Position numbers and translations under genes: made by a program. DNA of 33,176 nt, taken from assembly GCA_041592975.1 (NCBI GenBank), contig JBFHOZ010000002.1, forward strand, positions 1-33,176, read 5' to 3'. Each line of letters opens with the position of its first letter. The first letter of the stretch is position 1. The notes beneath the pieces were generated by a model. The model ran no database searches. It had not been told where the DNA came from and saw only the letters and a list, made by a program, of their open reading frames with translations. Below are positions 7,455-15,610 of the stretch, piece by piece. This DNA is from BM707 sp041592975 (lineage in GTDB: Bacteria; Desulfobacterota; Desulfuromonadia; Desulfuromonadales; UBA2294).

Positions 7455-7477
7455 GACACTGTGGAGGTCGTTCAGCC

Positions 7478-8728
7478 ATGTCTCAGTCTCTCGCCGGGTT
7501 CGATCCGGAAATCGCCAAAACCATCATCGCGGAAACCGAGCGCCAGGAGTACAGCCTCGAATTTATCGCCTCGGAAAATTTTGTCAGTGAGAACGTGCTC
7601 GAGGCCCAGGGGTCGGTACTGACGAACAAATATGCCGAGGGTTATCCTTCGAAGCGCTATTATGGCGGCTGCGAGTTCGTCGATGTTGCCGAACAGCTGG
7701 CGATCGATCGGGCCAAGGAGCTTTTCGGAGCCGAGCACGTCAACGTGCAGGCGCATTCCGGATCGCAGGCCAACATGGCTGTCTATTTCGCGACCTGCCA
7801 GCCGGGCGACACGGTGCTCGGCATGAACCTGGCGCACGGCGGCCACCTGACGCACGGCTCGCCGGTGAATTTCTCCGGCAAGCTTTTCAATATCGTCCCG
7901 TACGGCGTTGACAGGGAGACCGGGCGCATCGACTACGAGGAGGTCGAACGCCTCGCCGAGGAGCACAAGCCGAAACTGATCGTCGTCGGCGCCAGTGCCT
8001 ATCCGCGGGCCATCGAGTTCGAGCCGTTCCGACGCGTCGCCGACAAGGTCGGCGCCATGGTTATGGTCGACATGGCGCACATCGCCGGGCTGGTTGCGGC
8101 CGGTGTTCATCCGAGTCCGGTCCCTCACGCCGAATTCGTCACCACGACGACCCACAAGACCCTGCGTGGCCCGCGCGGCGGCATGATCCTGTGCCGCGAG
8201 GAACACGCCAAGAAGCTGAACAGCAACATCTTCCCCGGCATCCAGGGAGGCCCCCTGATGCACGTCGTCGCGGCCAAGGCGGTGGCCCTGAAGGAGGCGC
8301 TGTCGCCGGAGTTCAGGGACTACGCGGCCCAGGTGGTCAAGAATGCCAGGGCCCTGGCCGAGGGGCTCGTCGGCCACGGCTTCAAGCTGGTCTCCGGCGG
8401 CACCGACAACCACCTGATGCTGCTTGACTTTACCGGCTCCGAACTGACCGGCAAGGTAGCCGAGGAGACCCTCGAGAAGGCCGGCATCACCGTCAACAAG
8501 AACGCCGTTCCGTTCGATACCCGTTCCCCCTTCGTGACCAGCGGTATCCGCATCGGGACCCCGGCGACCACGACCCGCGGCCTGAAGGAGGGGGAGATGA
8601 AACAGGTCGCCGACTGGATCGCCCGGGCGCTGGAAAACATTGACAACGAACCCGAACTGCTGGTAATCAGGAGTGAAGTCAAGGAGTTGTGCAAGCGGTT
8701 TCCACTTTATGCGCATCGGTTGAAGTAG
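7478..8728 (+). CDS. glyA: Serine hydroxymethyltransferase
   Basis: GlyA is a PLP enzyme that converts serine and tetrahydrofolate to glycine and methylene-tetrahydrofolate, supplying one-carbon units for dTMP and purines. The 416-residue product has the family N-terminus, YPSKRYYGGCEFVD, and the PLP-binding lysine K227 in TTTHKTLRGPRGG. The ATG at 7478 follows GGAGGT with an 8-base spacing. Its stop TAG abuts the start codon of the dCMP deaminase gene, which suggests coupling; both products feed deoxynucleotide synthesis. Length and motifs are all as expected. Confidence 0.97.
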   Translation: MSQSLAGFDPEIAKTIIAETERQEYSLEFIASENFVSENVLEAQGSVLTNKYAEGYPSKRYYGGCEFVDVAEQLAIDRAKELFGAEHVNVQAHSGSQANMAVYFATCQPGDTVLGMNLAHGGHLTHGSPVNFSGKLFNIVPYGVDRETGRIDYEEVERLAEEHKPKLIVVGASAYPRAIEFEPFRRVADKVGAMVMVDMAHIAGLVAAGVHPSPVPHAEFVTTTTHKTLRGPRGGMILCREEHAKKLNSNIFPGIQGGPLMHVVAAKAVALKEALSPEFRDYAAQVVKNARALAEGLVGHGFKLVSGGTDNHLMLLDFTGSELTGKVAEETLEKAGITVNKNAVPFDTRSPFVTSGIRIGTPATTTRGLKEGEMKQVADWIARALENIDNEPELLVIRSEVKELCKRFPLYAHRLK

Positions 8729-9199
8729 ATGGAACGTCCCAGCTGGGAAGAGTATTTCATGGATATCGCCAGGCTGGTGTCCAGGCGGTCGACCTGCCTG
8801 CGTCGCCAGGTCGGCGCGGTCATCGTCAAGGACAAGAACATCCTGGCGACCGGCTACAACGGCACGCCGAGCGGCATCACCCATTGCTCGGAAACCGGCT
8901 GCCTCCGGGAACAGCTGAAGATCCCTTCCGGTGAGCGGCACGAGCTCTGCCGGGGGTTGCACGCCGAGCAGAACGTCATCGTCCAGGCGGCCAAGCACGG
9001 TATCAATATCGATGGCGCGACGCTGTACTGCACCAATTCCCCCTGTATCATCTGCTCGAAGATGATCATCAACGCCGGCATCAAGAGAATTGTCTACCTG
9101 GATGGCTATCCGGACATTCTCTCCAAGGACATCCTGGCCGAGTCCGGCATCGAATTCCGTACCTGCAATATCCCGGTGCAAACAAGCGAGGAAGACTGA
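8729..9199 (+). CDS. dCMP deaminase (ComEB-like cytidine/deoxycytidylate deaminase)
   Basis: A 156-residue zinc deaminase that most likely converts dCMP to dUMP, the precursor of dTMP. The catalytic motif is HAEQN (H78, E80) with zinc ligands C106 and C109 in SPCIIC; further upstream cysteines and histidines (HCSETGC, around residues 51-57) match the extra zinc site of ComEB-type enzymes. The ATG directly follows the glyA stop with no intervening base. The last base of its stop is the first base of the nrdR ATG. The neighbourhood (glyA supplying methylene-THF, nrdR controlling ribonucleotide reductase) supports a role in dNTP balance rather than in DNA uptake. Confidence 0.92.
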   Translation: MERPSWEEYFMDIARLVSRRSTCLRRQVGAVIVKDKNILATGYNGTPSGITHCSETGCLREQLKIPSGERHELCRGLHAEQNVIVQAAKHGINIDGATLYCTNSPCIICSKMIINAGIKRIVYLDGYPDILSKDILAESGIEFRTCNIPVQTSEED

Positions 9200-9669
9200 T
9201 GAAGTGCCCTTTCTGCGGATTCGCTGATACCAAGGTCGTCGACTCCCGCATGGGGCGAGAAGGGAACAACATCCGTCGCCGTCGCGAGTGTACCGACTGC
9301 GAGCGGCGTTTCACGACCTACGAACGGGTCGAGGAATCCCTGCCGATGATCGTCAAGAAGGATGGCCGCCGCGAGAGCTTCGACAGGAACAAGATCATCG
9401 CCGGCATGCGACGCGCCTGCGAAAAGCGGCCGGTGGCCATCGCCGCGATAGAGAAGTTCGTCGACTCCCTCGAGCAGTCACTGCAGGAGAGCGGGGAAAA
9501 GGAGATGGATGCCAGTCGGATCGGCAGTGCCGTGATGGAAGCGCTGCACGAGATGGATCAGGTTGCCTATGTCCGTTTTGCCTCTGTCTACCGACAGTTC
9601 AAGGATATCAACGAGTTCATGTCCGAGCTGACCGATATTCTCGCCCGCAGCGGAGAGAAGGGCTCCTGA
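9199..9669 (+). CDS. nrdR: Transcriptional repressor NrdR
   Basis: NrdR is a zinc-ribbon/ATP-cone repressor of ribonucleotide reductase genes that senses ATP/dATP. The 156-residue product starts MKCPFCGFADTKVVDSRMG with zinc ligands C3, C6, C31 and C34, and the basic segment IRRRRECTDCERRFTTYER typical of the family. The ATP-cone follows from about residue 49 (KKDGRRESFDRNKI). The ATG overlaps the preceding stop by one base. It lies directly before ribD, as in many proteobacteria. No obvious NrdR boxes occur in this window, so its targets are elsewhere. Confidence 0.97.
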   Translation: MKCPFCGFADTKVVDSRMGREGNNIRRRRECTDCERRFTTYERVEESLPMIVKKDGRRESFDRNKIIAGMRRACEKRPVAIAAIEKFVDSLEQSLQESGEKEMDASRIGSAVMEALHEMDQVAYVRFASVYRQFKDINEFMSELTDILARSGEKGS

Positions 9670-9698
9670 CCCCGATCGCACATCGTCCGCGTAACACC

Positions 9699-10790
9699 AT
9701 GTCCGAAAAAAAATATATGCAGCTGGCGCTCGAGCTTGCCTCCCGGGGGGAAGGGCGTACCGCCCCGAATCCACCCGTCGGAGCCGTCGTCGTGCGCGAT
9801 GACGTCGTGGTCGGGCAGGGGTTCCATCCCCGGGCCGGCGAGCCGCATGCCGAGATCCACGCTCTGCGGGAAGCCGGCGACCGCGCCGCCGGGGGGACGC
9901 TCTACGTGACCCTCGAACCCTGCAACCATCAGGGGCGCACCGGCCCGTGCACCGAAGCGGTGATCGCTGCCGGTATCGCCAGGGTGGTCGTCGGCTGTCA
10001 GGACCCCAATCCCGAGGTCTCCGGGAGCGGCATCGACAGGCTGCGGGAGGCGGGGCTCGAGGTTGCGGTCGGGCGCCTCAATGAGGACTGCCGCAGATTG
10101 ATCGCGCCGTTCGCCAAGCACGTCACCACCGGGTTGCCGCTGGTCACCCTGAAGATGGCGATGACCCTCGACGGCCAGACCTCGACCTCGACGGGCGATT
10201 CGCGATGGATCAGCGGCGAGATGAGCCGGCAATACGTTCACCGGATGAGGGATCGGGCGGACGCCATCATGGTCGGTATCGGCACGGTGCTGGCCGACGA
10301 CCCGAAGCTGACGACGCGCCACCCGGAAGGGGGGAGGGATCCCCTCCGGGTTGTCGTCGATACGCACCTGCGGATTCCGGAAACTGCGCAGCTTTTGACC
10401 GTCGATTCGCAGGCCGGCACCATCGTCTTTACGACCGATGCGGCCGATGCACGCAAGCGTGAGAGACTCGTGAAGATCGGCGTCGAGGTCGTCGTCGTCC
10501 CGGCGGTCGAGGAGCGCGTCGACCTGCAGTCGGTCATGCTGGATCTCGGCCGGCGCAACATCCAGTCGGTCCTCCTGGAGGGGGGCGCCACCCTGGCCGC
10601 CGAAGCGTTGCGGCGTCGCGTCGTCGACCGGGCGGCTTTTTTCATCGCGCCCATGCTGTTCGGGGGGGACGACGGCTCGGCGGTGTTCAGCGGTCGCGGC
10701 TGCCGGCTGGTGAAGGAAGCCGTCAGGCTCGACAATGTCCGTATCCGGCAAATCGCCGATGATATACTGGTCGAAGGGGAGGTGGCCTGA
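9699..10790 (+). CDS. ribD: Bifunctional riboflavin deaminase/reductase RibD
   Basis: RibD carries out the second and third steps of riboflavin synthesis: deamination of the pyrimidine and NADPH reduction of the ribosyl chain. The 363-residue product has the deaminase domain first (H50 and E52 in HAEIH, C75 in EPCNHQGRTGPC and C84) and the reductase domain from about residue 145 (TLKMAMTLDG, GDSRWISG). I chose the ATG at 9699, which gives MSEKKYMQLALELA; a much longer open frame reaching back into nrdR is not family-like. Eight As lie within codons 3-5. The stop overlaps the ribE ATG by one base. Confidence 0.96.
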   Translation: MSEKKYMQLALELASRGEGRTAPNPPVGAVVVRDDVVVGQGFHPRAGEPHAEIHALREAGDRAAGGTLYVTLEPCNHQGRTGPCTEAVIAAGIARVVVGCQDPNPEVSGSGIDRLREAGLEVAVGRLNEDCRRLIAPFAKHVTTGLPLVTLKMAMTLDGQTSTSTGDSRWISGEMSRQYVHRMRDRADAIMVGIGTVLADDPKLTTRHPEGGRDPLRVVVDTHLRIPETAQLLTVDSQAGTIVFTTDAADARKRERLVKIGVEVVVVPAVEERVDLQSVMLDLGRRNIQSVLLEGGATLAAEALRRRVVDRAAFFIAPMLFGGDDGSAVFSGRGCRLVKEAVRLDNVRIRQIADDILVEGEVA

Positions 10791-11440
10791 TGTTTACCGG
10801 ACTGATCGAGGATTGCGGATCGATTGACAGCCTGAGACGGACCGGCAACGGGATGCAGGTGTCGGTGCAGACCGGCCTGCCGGTCGACGAGCTCAATCTC
10901 GGGGACTCGGTTGCCGTCAACGGCGCCTGCCTGACCGTCGTTGCCAAGGGGAGCGCGTCGTTCTCCGCCGACATGTCTCCGGAGACGTACGACCGGACCA
11001 CCTTCAGCTCCCTTGTTCGCGGCAGCCGGGTCAACCTCGAGCGGGCGTTGCGCGTCGGCGACCGTCTCGGCGGGCACATCGTTACCGGCCACGTCGACGC
11101 CGTCGGCAAGGTGATCTCTGTCAGGACCGTCCAGAACGCCGTCGTCATCGGCATGGAGGTGCCGGCGGATTGGGCGCGTTATCTCGTGCCGAAGGGGTCG
11201 GTTGCCATTGACGGCATCAGTCTTACGGTGAACGACGTCACGGACAACCGGTTTTCGGTCAGCGTCATCCCGCATACGCTGGCGGCCACGACCCTCGCCG
11301 ACTGCAAGGCGGGAGACGCGGTCAACATCGAAACCGACATCCTCGGCAAGTACGTCGAACGCCTTCTCGGCCATGGGGCCGGGGTGAAAGGGGATTCGAA
11401 AGTGACCGGCGAATTCCTTGCCAAGCACGGCTTTATGTGA
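10790..11440 (+). CDS. ribE: Riboflavin synthase alpha chain
   Basis: This enzyme dismutates two molecules of 6,7-dimethyl-8-ribityllumazine to riboflavin plus the RibD-pathway pyrimidine. The 216-residue product has the two-fold repeated barrel: MFTGLIEDCG at the start and GGHIVTGHVD near residue 95, with NGACLTV and MSPETYDRTTFSS in the first half. The ATG shares a base with the ribD stop. A 29-base gap and an AAAGGA site lead to ribBA. The gene is called ribE in most bacteria and ribC in E. coli. Confidence 0.96.
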   Translation: MFTGLIEDCGSIDSLRRTGNGMQVSVQTGLPVDELNLGDSVAVNGACLTVVAKGSASFSADMSPETYDRTTFSSLVRGSRVNLERALRVGDRLGGHIVTGHVDAVGKVISVRTVQNAVVIGMEVPADWARYLVPKGSVAIDGISLTVNDVTDNRFSVSVIPHTLAATTLADCKAGDAVNIETDILGKYVERLLGHGAGVKGDSKVTGEFLAKHGFM

Positions 11441-11469
11441 CATATTTGGCTGTTCGAAAGGATTGACAC

Positions 11470-12675
11470 ATGCCGATTGCGAATATCGAAGCTGCCCTGG
11501 AGGACCTGCGCCAGGGCAAAATGATCATACTGGTCGACGACGAGGACCGGGAAAACGAGGGCGATCTCGTCATTGCCGCCGAAAAAGTCACCCCCGAGGC
11601 GATCAATTTCATGGCCCGCGAGGGGCGCGGATTGATCTGCCTTTCGCTGACCGAACGGCGCGCCGACGAACTTGAGCTGCCGCTGATGGTGCAGGACAAC
11701 TCCTCCTCTTTCGGCACCGCCTTTACCGTTTCGATCGAGGCCCGGACCGGGGTTTCGACCGGGATCTCCGCTGCCGACCGGGCACGGACCATTCAGGTGG
11801 CCATCGACGACGAGACCCGCCCGTTCGACCTGGCCCGCCCGGGACATATCTTCCCCCTGCGCGCCAAGAAGGGGGGGGTGCTGGTCCGCGCGGGGCAGAC
11901 GGAGGGGTCGGTCGACCTGTCGCGACTGGCCGGGCTGAAGCCGGCCGGGGTCATCTGCGAGATCATGAACGACGACGGCACCATGTCGCGCATGCCCGAG
12001 CTTCGGGCCTTTTCAAAGAAGCATGGCCTGCGCATCGTCACGATCGCCGATCTTGTCGCCTACCGGCTGCAGAAGGAGCTCCTCGTGCGCCGGGCGGCCG
12101 AAGTTGTTTTGCCGACCCCGTACGGCGGCGACTTCAAGGCGATCGCCTACGAGAACGAGGTCGACAATGCCAATCACCTCGCCCTGGTCAAGGGGGAGGT
12201 CGACCCGGAGAAGCCGGTGCTTGTCCGGGTGCACTCCGAGTGCCTGACCGGCGACGTGTTCGGCTCGCAGCGGTGCGATTGCGGCGATCAGCTGCATTCG
12301 GCCATGCAGCAGATCGACCGCGAGGGGAACGGCGTGATCCTCTACATGCGCCAGGAAGGGCGCGGGATCGGCCTGATCAACAAGCTCAAGGCCTACTCGC
12401 TGCAGGACCAGGGGCACGACACGGTCGAGGCGAACGAGGTGCTCGGCTTCAAGGCCGACCTGCGCGATTACGGCATCGGCGCACAGATCCTCAACGAGCT
12501 CGGAGTCCGGCAGATCCGCCTGATGACCAACAACCCGAAGAAGATCGTCGGTCTCGAGGGGTACGGCCTGAAGATCGTCGAGCGGGTGCCGATCGAGGTC
12601 GCGGCCACCGGCAGCAATATCGAGTATCTCAAGACCAAGCGGGAAAAGATGGGACACCTTCTGGAAAATATCTGA
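11470..12675 (+). CDS. ribBA: Fused DHBP synthase / GTP cyclohydrolase II (RibBA)
   Basis: The 401-residue fusion makes both riboflavin precursors: the N-terminal half forms 3,4-dihydroxy-2-butanone 4-phosphate from ribulose 5-phosphate, and the C-terminal half opens GTP. DHBP synthase motifs DDEDRENEGDL (about residues 23-33) and NDDGTMSRMPEL are present. In the C-terminal domain zinc cysteines C258, C269 and C271 (CLTGDVFGSQRCDC) and the MRQEGRGIGL motif are intact. Odd point: the DHBP synthase motif usually written RxGHTE reads RAGQTEGSVDL here, so the expected histidine is Q143. A run of eight Gs (11871-11878) lies just before it. It is followed by ribH after 17 bases. Confidence 0.95.
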   Translation: MPIANIEAALEDLRQGKMIILVDDEDRENEGDLVIAAEKVTPEAINFMAREGRGLICLSLTERRADELELPLMVQDNSSSFGTAFTVSIEARTGVSTGISAADRARTIQVAIDDETRPFDLARPGHIFPLRAKKGGVLVRAGQTEGSVDLSRLAGLKPAGVICEIMNDDGTMSRMPELRAFSKKHGLRIVTIADLVAYRLQKELLVRRAAEVVLPTPYGGDFKAIAYENEVDNANHLALVKGEVDPEKPVLVRVHSECLTGDVFGSQRCDCGDQLHSAMQQIDREGNGVILYMRQEGRGIGLINKLKAYSLQDQGHDTVEANEVLGFKADLRDYGIGAQILNELGVRQIRLMTNNPKKIVGLEGYGLKIVERVPIEVAATGSNIEYLKTKREKMGHLLENI

Positions 12676-12692
12676 CCTGGGGAGATGAAAGA

Positions 12693-13163
12693 ATGGCCAA
12701 ACTGATTGAAGGAAAACTGGATGCGTCCGGTCTGAGGTTCGGGCTGCTGGTCAGCCGGTTCAACAGCTTTATTTCCGACCGGCTGCTCGAGGGGGCGACC
12801 GACGCACTGGTCCGCCACGGCGCTTCCGAAGAGAACCTGACCGTCGTCAAGGTCCCCGGAGCTTTCGAGCTTCCGGTCGCCGCCAGGAAAATGGTCGCCA
12901 CCGGCAAGTTCGACGCGATCATCTGTCTCGGCGCCGTCATTCGCGGCGCGACGCCGCATTTCGATTACGTCAGCGCCGAGGTCTCCAAGGGGATCGCGTC
13001 GGTCAGCCTCGATTCGGGCGTTCCGGTCGCTTTCGGCGTCCTGACGACCGACAACATCGAGCAGGCGGTCGAAAGAGCCGGGACCAAGTCGGGCAACAAG
13101 GGGTTCGAGGCGGCTGTCGGCGCCATTGAAATGGTCAACCTGTTCCGGGCCATGGACGCCTGA
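12693..13163 (+). CDS. ribH: 6,7-dimethyl-8-ribityllumazine synthase
   Basis: RibH condenses the RibD product with DHBP to give lumazine, the substrate of RibE, usually within a 60-subunit or pentameric shell. The 156-residue product shows SRFNSFISDRLLEGA, PGAFELP and RGATPHFDYV with the catalytic H89. The ATG at 12693 follows GGGGAG with good spacing. The open frame extends far upstream inside ribBA but only as a shadow. The stop overlaps the nusB ATG by one base, so all four rib genes and nusB are one transcription unit. Confidence 0.97.
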   Translation: MAKLIEGKLDASGLRFGLLVSRFNSFISDRLLEGATDALVRHGASEENLTVVKVPGAFELPVAARKMVATGKFDAIICLGAVIRGATPHFDYVSAEVSKGIASVSLDSGVPVAFGVLTTDNIEQAVERAGTKSGNKGFEAAVGAIEMVNLFRAMDA

Positions 13164-13627
13164 TGGGACAAGGTACTCGTCGTCAGGGGCGCGAACTCGC
13201 CCTGAAAGTGCTTTACAGTCTTTACGATCACGACAGGGAAATCGATTTTATCCTCAAGGACTTCTGGGACAACTTCCGGTTTCACGACGATGTCCTCGGG
13301 GAGCCGATCGAGGATTCCGTGCGCACGGTGCCGGCGCACGTCAAAGCATTTGCCGAGACGCTGATCAGGGGCGTCGTCAACAACCTCTCCAGCATCGACG
13401 CGATCATCGAAACGCATTCGACCAACTGGGCTCTCGACCGGATGGCGCGGGTCGATCTTTCACTGCTCCGACTCGCCGTATTCGAGCTTCTTCACCAGCC
13501 GGACGTGCCGGCAAGCGTGGTGATGAACGAGGCGATCGAAATCGGCAAGCGCTACGGCACCAAGGACACGCCGCCGTTCGTCAACGGCATCCTCGACAAG
13601 ATATCGCAGCAGGTTGTCAGGCCATGA
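13163..13627 (+). CDS. nusB: Transcription antitermination factor NusB
   Basis: NusB binds boxA RNA with S10 (NusE) to keep RNA polymerase processive on ribosomal RNA operons. The 154-residue helical protein opens MGQGTRRQGRELALKVLYSL, the basic N-terminal helix, and contains NWALDRMARVDLSLLRLAVFEL and the C-terminal EAIEIGKRYGTKDTPPFVNGILD region (quoted in parts: GKRYGTKDTPPFVNGIL). The ATG overlaps the ribH stop, and its own stop overlaps the next gene by four bases (ATGA). The ribH-nusB pairing is widespread in bacteria. Confidence 0.96.
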   Translation: MGQGTRRQGRELALKVLYSLYDHDREIDFILKDFWDNFRFHDDVLGEPIEDSVRTVPAHVKAFAETLIRGVVNNLSSIDAIIETHSTNWALDRMARVDLSLLRLAVFELLHQPDVPASVVMNEAIEIGKRYGTKDTPPFVNGILDKISQQVVRP

Positions 13628-14121
13628 GCGAAACGCATTTTCTCGACCTGCCGCCGGACCGCATGGAGGGGGAGGTGGCAGTGGTTTTCTTCTTCGAAGA
13701 CGACCGCCCCCTGCATGGCGCCGCCTCGCTGCTCGACTGGCGACTCAACGGCAGGATGACCGAACTGCTGCTCTCCGGGGCGGTGACCGGCCGGCTTGGC
13801 GACGTGGTTGTTTTTCGCAACAACGGCAAGCTGGATGCCGACTGGGCGCTCCTCATGGGGGGCGGTAAACGGGAGCGGCTGTCGGTCGCCCTCTGGGAGC
13901 GGCTGCTGAAAAAAGCGATCAAGGTCTGCCAGAAAGCCGGCTTCGAGCGCGTCGCTTTCAGTCTCGACAGCCAGGCCGATGTGCCGATGTCGCAGATCCG
14001 GAAGGTGGCCGAGAATCTCCTGGGCGAGCTCAGGGACACACCGCTGGAATGTCTTTTCTCATTTGACACCGTGCCGGTTCTGGCGACGGACAGAAGCGAC
14101 AAGCAGACCTCATTATTGTAA
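13624..14121 (+). CDS. Free-standing M17 aminopeptidase N-terminal-domain protein
   Basis: This 165-residue protein resembles the N-terminal, non-catalytic domain of cytosol (leucyl) aminopeptidases: the segment GAVTGRLGDVVVFRNNGK followed by WALLMGGGKRERLS matches the strand-loop pattern of that macrodomain-like fold, and a terminal helix-strand (FERVAFSLDS) completes it. The metal-binding peptidase domain is absent and hom starts 29 bases downstream, so it is not a simple frameshift of a full M17 gene. The ATG overlaps nusB by four bases (ATGA), arguing for coupled translation. Possible roles are nucleotide/ADP-ribose-type ligand sensing or a protein-protein adaptor; this is inference. Domain assignment is fairly confident, function unknown. 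Confidence 0.75.
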   Translation: MSETHFLDLPPDRMEGEVAVVFFFEDDRPLHGAASLLDWRLNGRMTELLLSGAVTGRLGDVVVFRNNGKLDADWALLMGGGKRERLSVALWERLLKKAIKVCQKAGFERVAFSLDSQADVPMSQIRKVAENLLGELRDTPLECLFSFDTVPVLATDRSDKQTSLL

Positions 14122-14150
14122 TTTACGCCAGAAAGGGACTGATTGAAGGT

Positions 14151-15461
14151 ATGAAACAGATACGCGCAGGTTTGCTGGGGTTCGGCACCATCGGCACCGG
14201 AGTCGTCAAGGTGTTCCAGAAGAACTCGGAGCTTCTCAAGGCGAGGCTCGGCGCCGAGCTGATGCTGGCGAAGATCGCCGATCTCGATATCACCACCGAC
14301 CGGGGGGTCAGTCTTCCCGAAGGCGTGCTGACCACCAGCGCCGACGACGTGCTGGTCAATCCGGAGATCGATATCGTCATCGAGCTCATCGGCGGCTACG
14401 AGCCGGCCCGCACCTTCGTGCTCAGGGCGATCGAGAACGGCAAGCACATCGTTACCGCCAACAAGGCGCTGCTGGCGCTGCACGGCGATGAGATCTTCGC
14501 CGCGGCGGCGAAGCACGGCGTCGAGGTCATGTTCGAGGCATCGGTCGGCGGCGGCATCCCGATCATCTCGTCGATCAAGGAGAACCTCTGCGCCAACAAC
14601 TTCCGCTCCGTGTTCGGCATCCTCAACGGCACCTGCAACTACATCCTGACGCAGATGACCAACGAGGGGGCCGAATTCGCCGACGTCCTCAAGGTGGCCC
14701 AGGAGAAGGGGTACGCCGAAGCCGACCCGACCTTCGACGTCGAGGGGGTCGACACCGCCCACAAACTGGCGCTGATGATCGCCCTCTGCTTCGGCACCAA
14801 GGTCCGGTTCGACGACGTCTACACCGAGGGGATCAGCAACATCACTCCCCTCGACATCGAATACGCCGAGCTTTTCGGCTACAAGATCAAGCTGCTCGCC
14901 ATCGGCAAGGCCGACAACGGCAAGATCGAGGCCCGCGTCCACCCGACCATGGTGCCGCAGCACTACCCCCTGGCCGACGTCGACGGCGTCTTCAACGCCG
15001 TCCGCCTGGTCGGCGACTTCGTCGGCCCGGTCATGCAGTACGGGCACGGGGCCGGCATGGAAGCCACCGCCAGCGCCGTCATGGGGGACGTCATGTCCAT
15101 CGCCCGGGGGATCGCTTCCGGCGCCGGCCAGCGCACCCCGCCGATGGCCTATTGCGCCGACGCCATCCGCAAGATCGAGGTCAAGCCGATGGCCGAGATC
15201 GTCACCGAGTACTACATGCGGGTCGGGGTGATCGACGCGCCGGGGGTCCTCTCGAAGATCTCCGGCATCCTCGGCGATCACGGCATCAGCATCGCCTCGA
15301 TGATCCAGCCGGAGCGGGAGGAGGGGGGCTCGATCCCCATCGTCTTCCTGACGCACGAATCGCGCGAAGGGGACGTCCGCAAGGCGATCGCCGAAATCGA
15401 CCAGCTCGACATCGTCACCGAGAACACCCACTTCATCCGTATCGAAGCCGAAATGGAATGA
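14151..15461 (+). CDS. hom: Homoserine dehydrogenase (with ACT domain)
   Basis: Reduces aspartate semialdehyde to homoserine with NAD(P)H, the branch to threonine, isoleucine and methionine. The 436-residue product has the Rossmann motif GFGTIGTGVV (residues 10-19), K105 in TANKALLA, GILNGTCNYILTQM and DPTFDVEGVDTAHKLAL around the active site, and a C-terminal ACT domain from about residue 352 (MRVGVIDAPGVLSKISGIL), the usual site for threonine feedback inhibition. The ATG at 14151 has AAGG just upstream. A strong terminator 24 bases after the stop closes the operon. It may be made from a promoter within the preceding genes; I see none in the 29-base gap. Confidence 0.97.
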   Translation: MKQIRAGLLGFGTIGTGVVKVFQKNSELLKARLGAELMLAKIADLDITTDRGVSLPEGVLTTSADDVLVNPEIDIVIELIGGYEPARTFVLRAIENGKHIVTANKALLALHGDEIFAAAAKHGVEVMFEASVGGGIPIISSIKENLCANNFRSVFGILNGTCNYILTQMTNEGAEFADVLKVAQEKGYAEADPTFDVEGVDTAHKLALMIALCFGTKVRFDDVYTEGISNITPLDIEYAELFGYKIKLLAIGKADNGKIEARVHPTMVPQHYPLADVDGVFNAVRLVGDFVGPVMQYGHGAGMEATASAVMGDVMSIARGIASGAGQRTPPMAYCADAIRKIEVKPMAEIVTEYYMRVGVIDAPGVLSKISGILGDHGISIASMIQPEREEGGSIPIVFLTHESREGDVRKAIAEIDQLDIVTENTHFIRIEAEME

Positions 15462-15485
15462 GCCACATGACGATATGCTTTCCTG

Positions 15486-15516
15486 AAAGGCACCCGCCCC
15501 GGGTGCCTTTTGTTTT
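15486..15516 (+). terminator. Intrinsic terminator after hom
   Basis: AAAGGCACCC (15486-15495) pairs perfectly with GGGTGCCTTT (15501-15510) around a 5-base loop, followed by TGTTTT. It should end the long fab-rib-hom transcription region before the outer-membrane protein gene. Confidence 0.85.
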
Positions 15517-15610
15517 GCCTGCCAGAACAATTGTTTATTTGACTTGCATTCGGCTATCGCCGACGTTATCCTTTTTTATCTTTCTGTAATCACTAACAAT
15601 GGAGGCGAAC

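Noticed and set aside
9288..9698. N-terminal extension of RibD through nrdR
   Set aside because: The extra sequence is the nrdR gene read in another frame; the family N-terminus begins at the ATG at 9699.
13617..15530. Reverse-strand open frame of 637 codons opposite the M17-N and hom genes
   Set aside because: Its translation is low complexity, rich in Asp, Gly and Val in the pattern expected opposite GC-rich genes, and hom on the forward strand has full family motifs.
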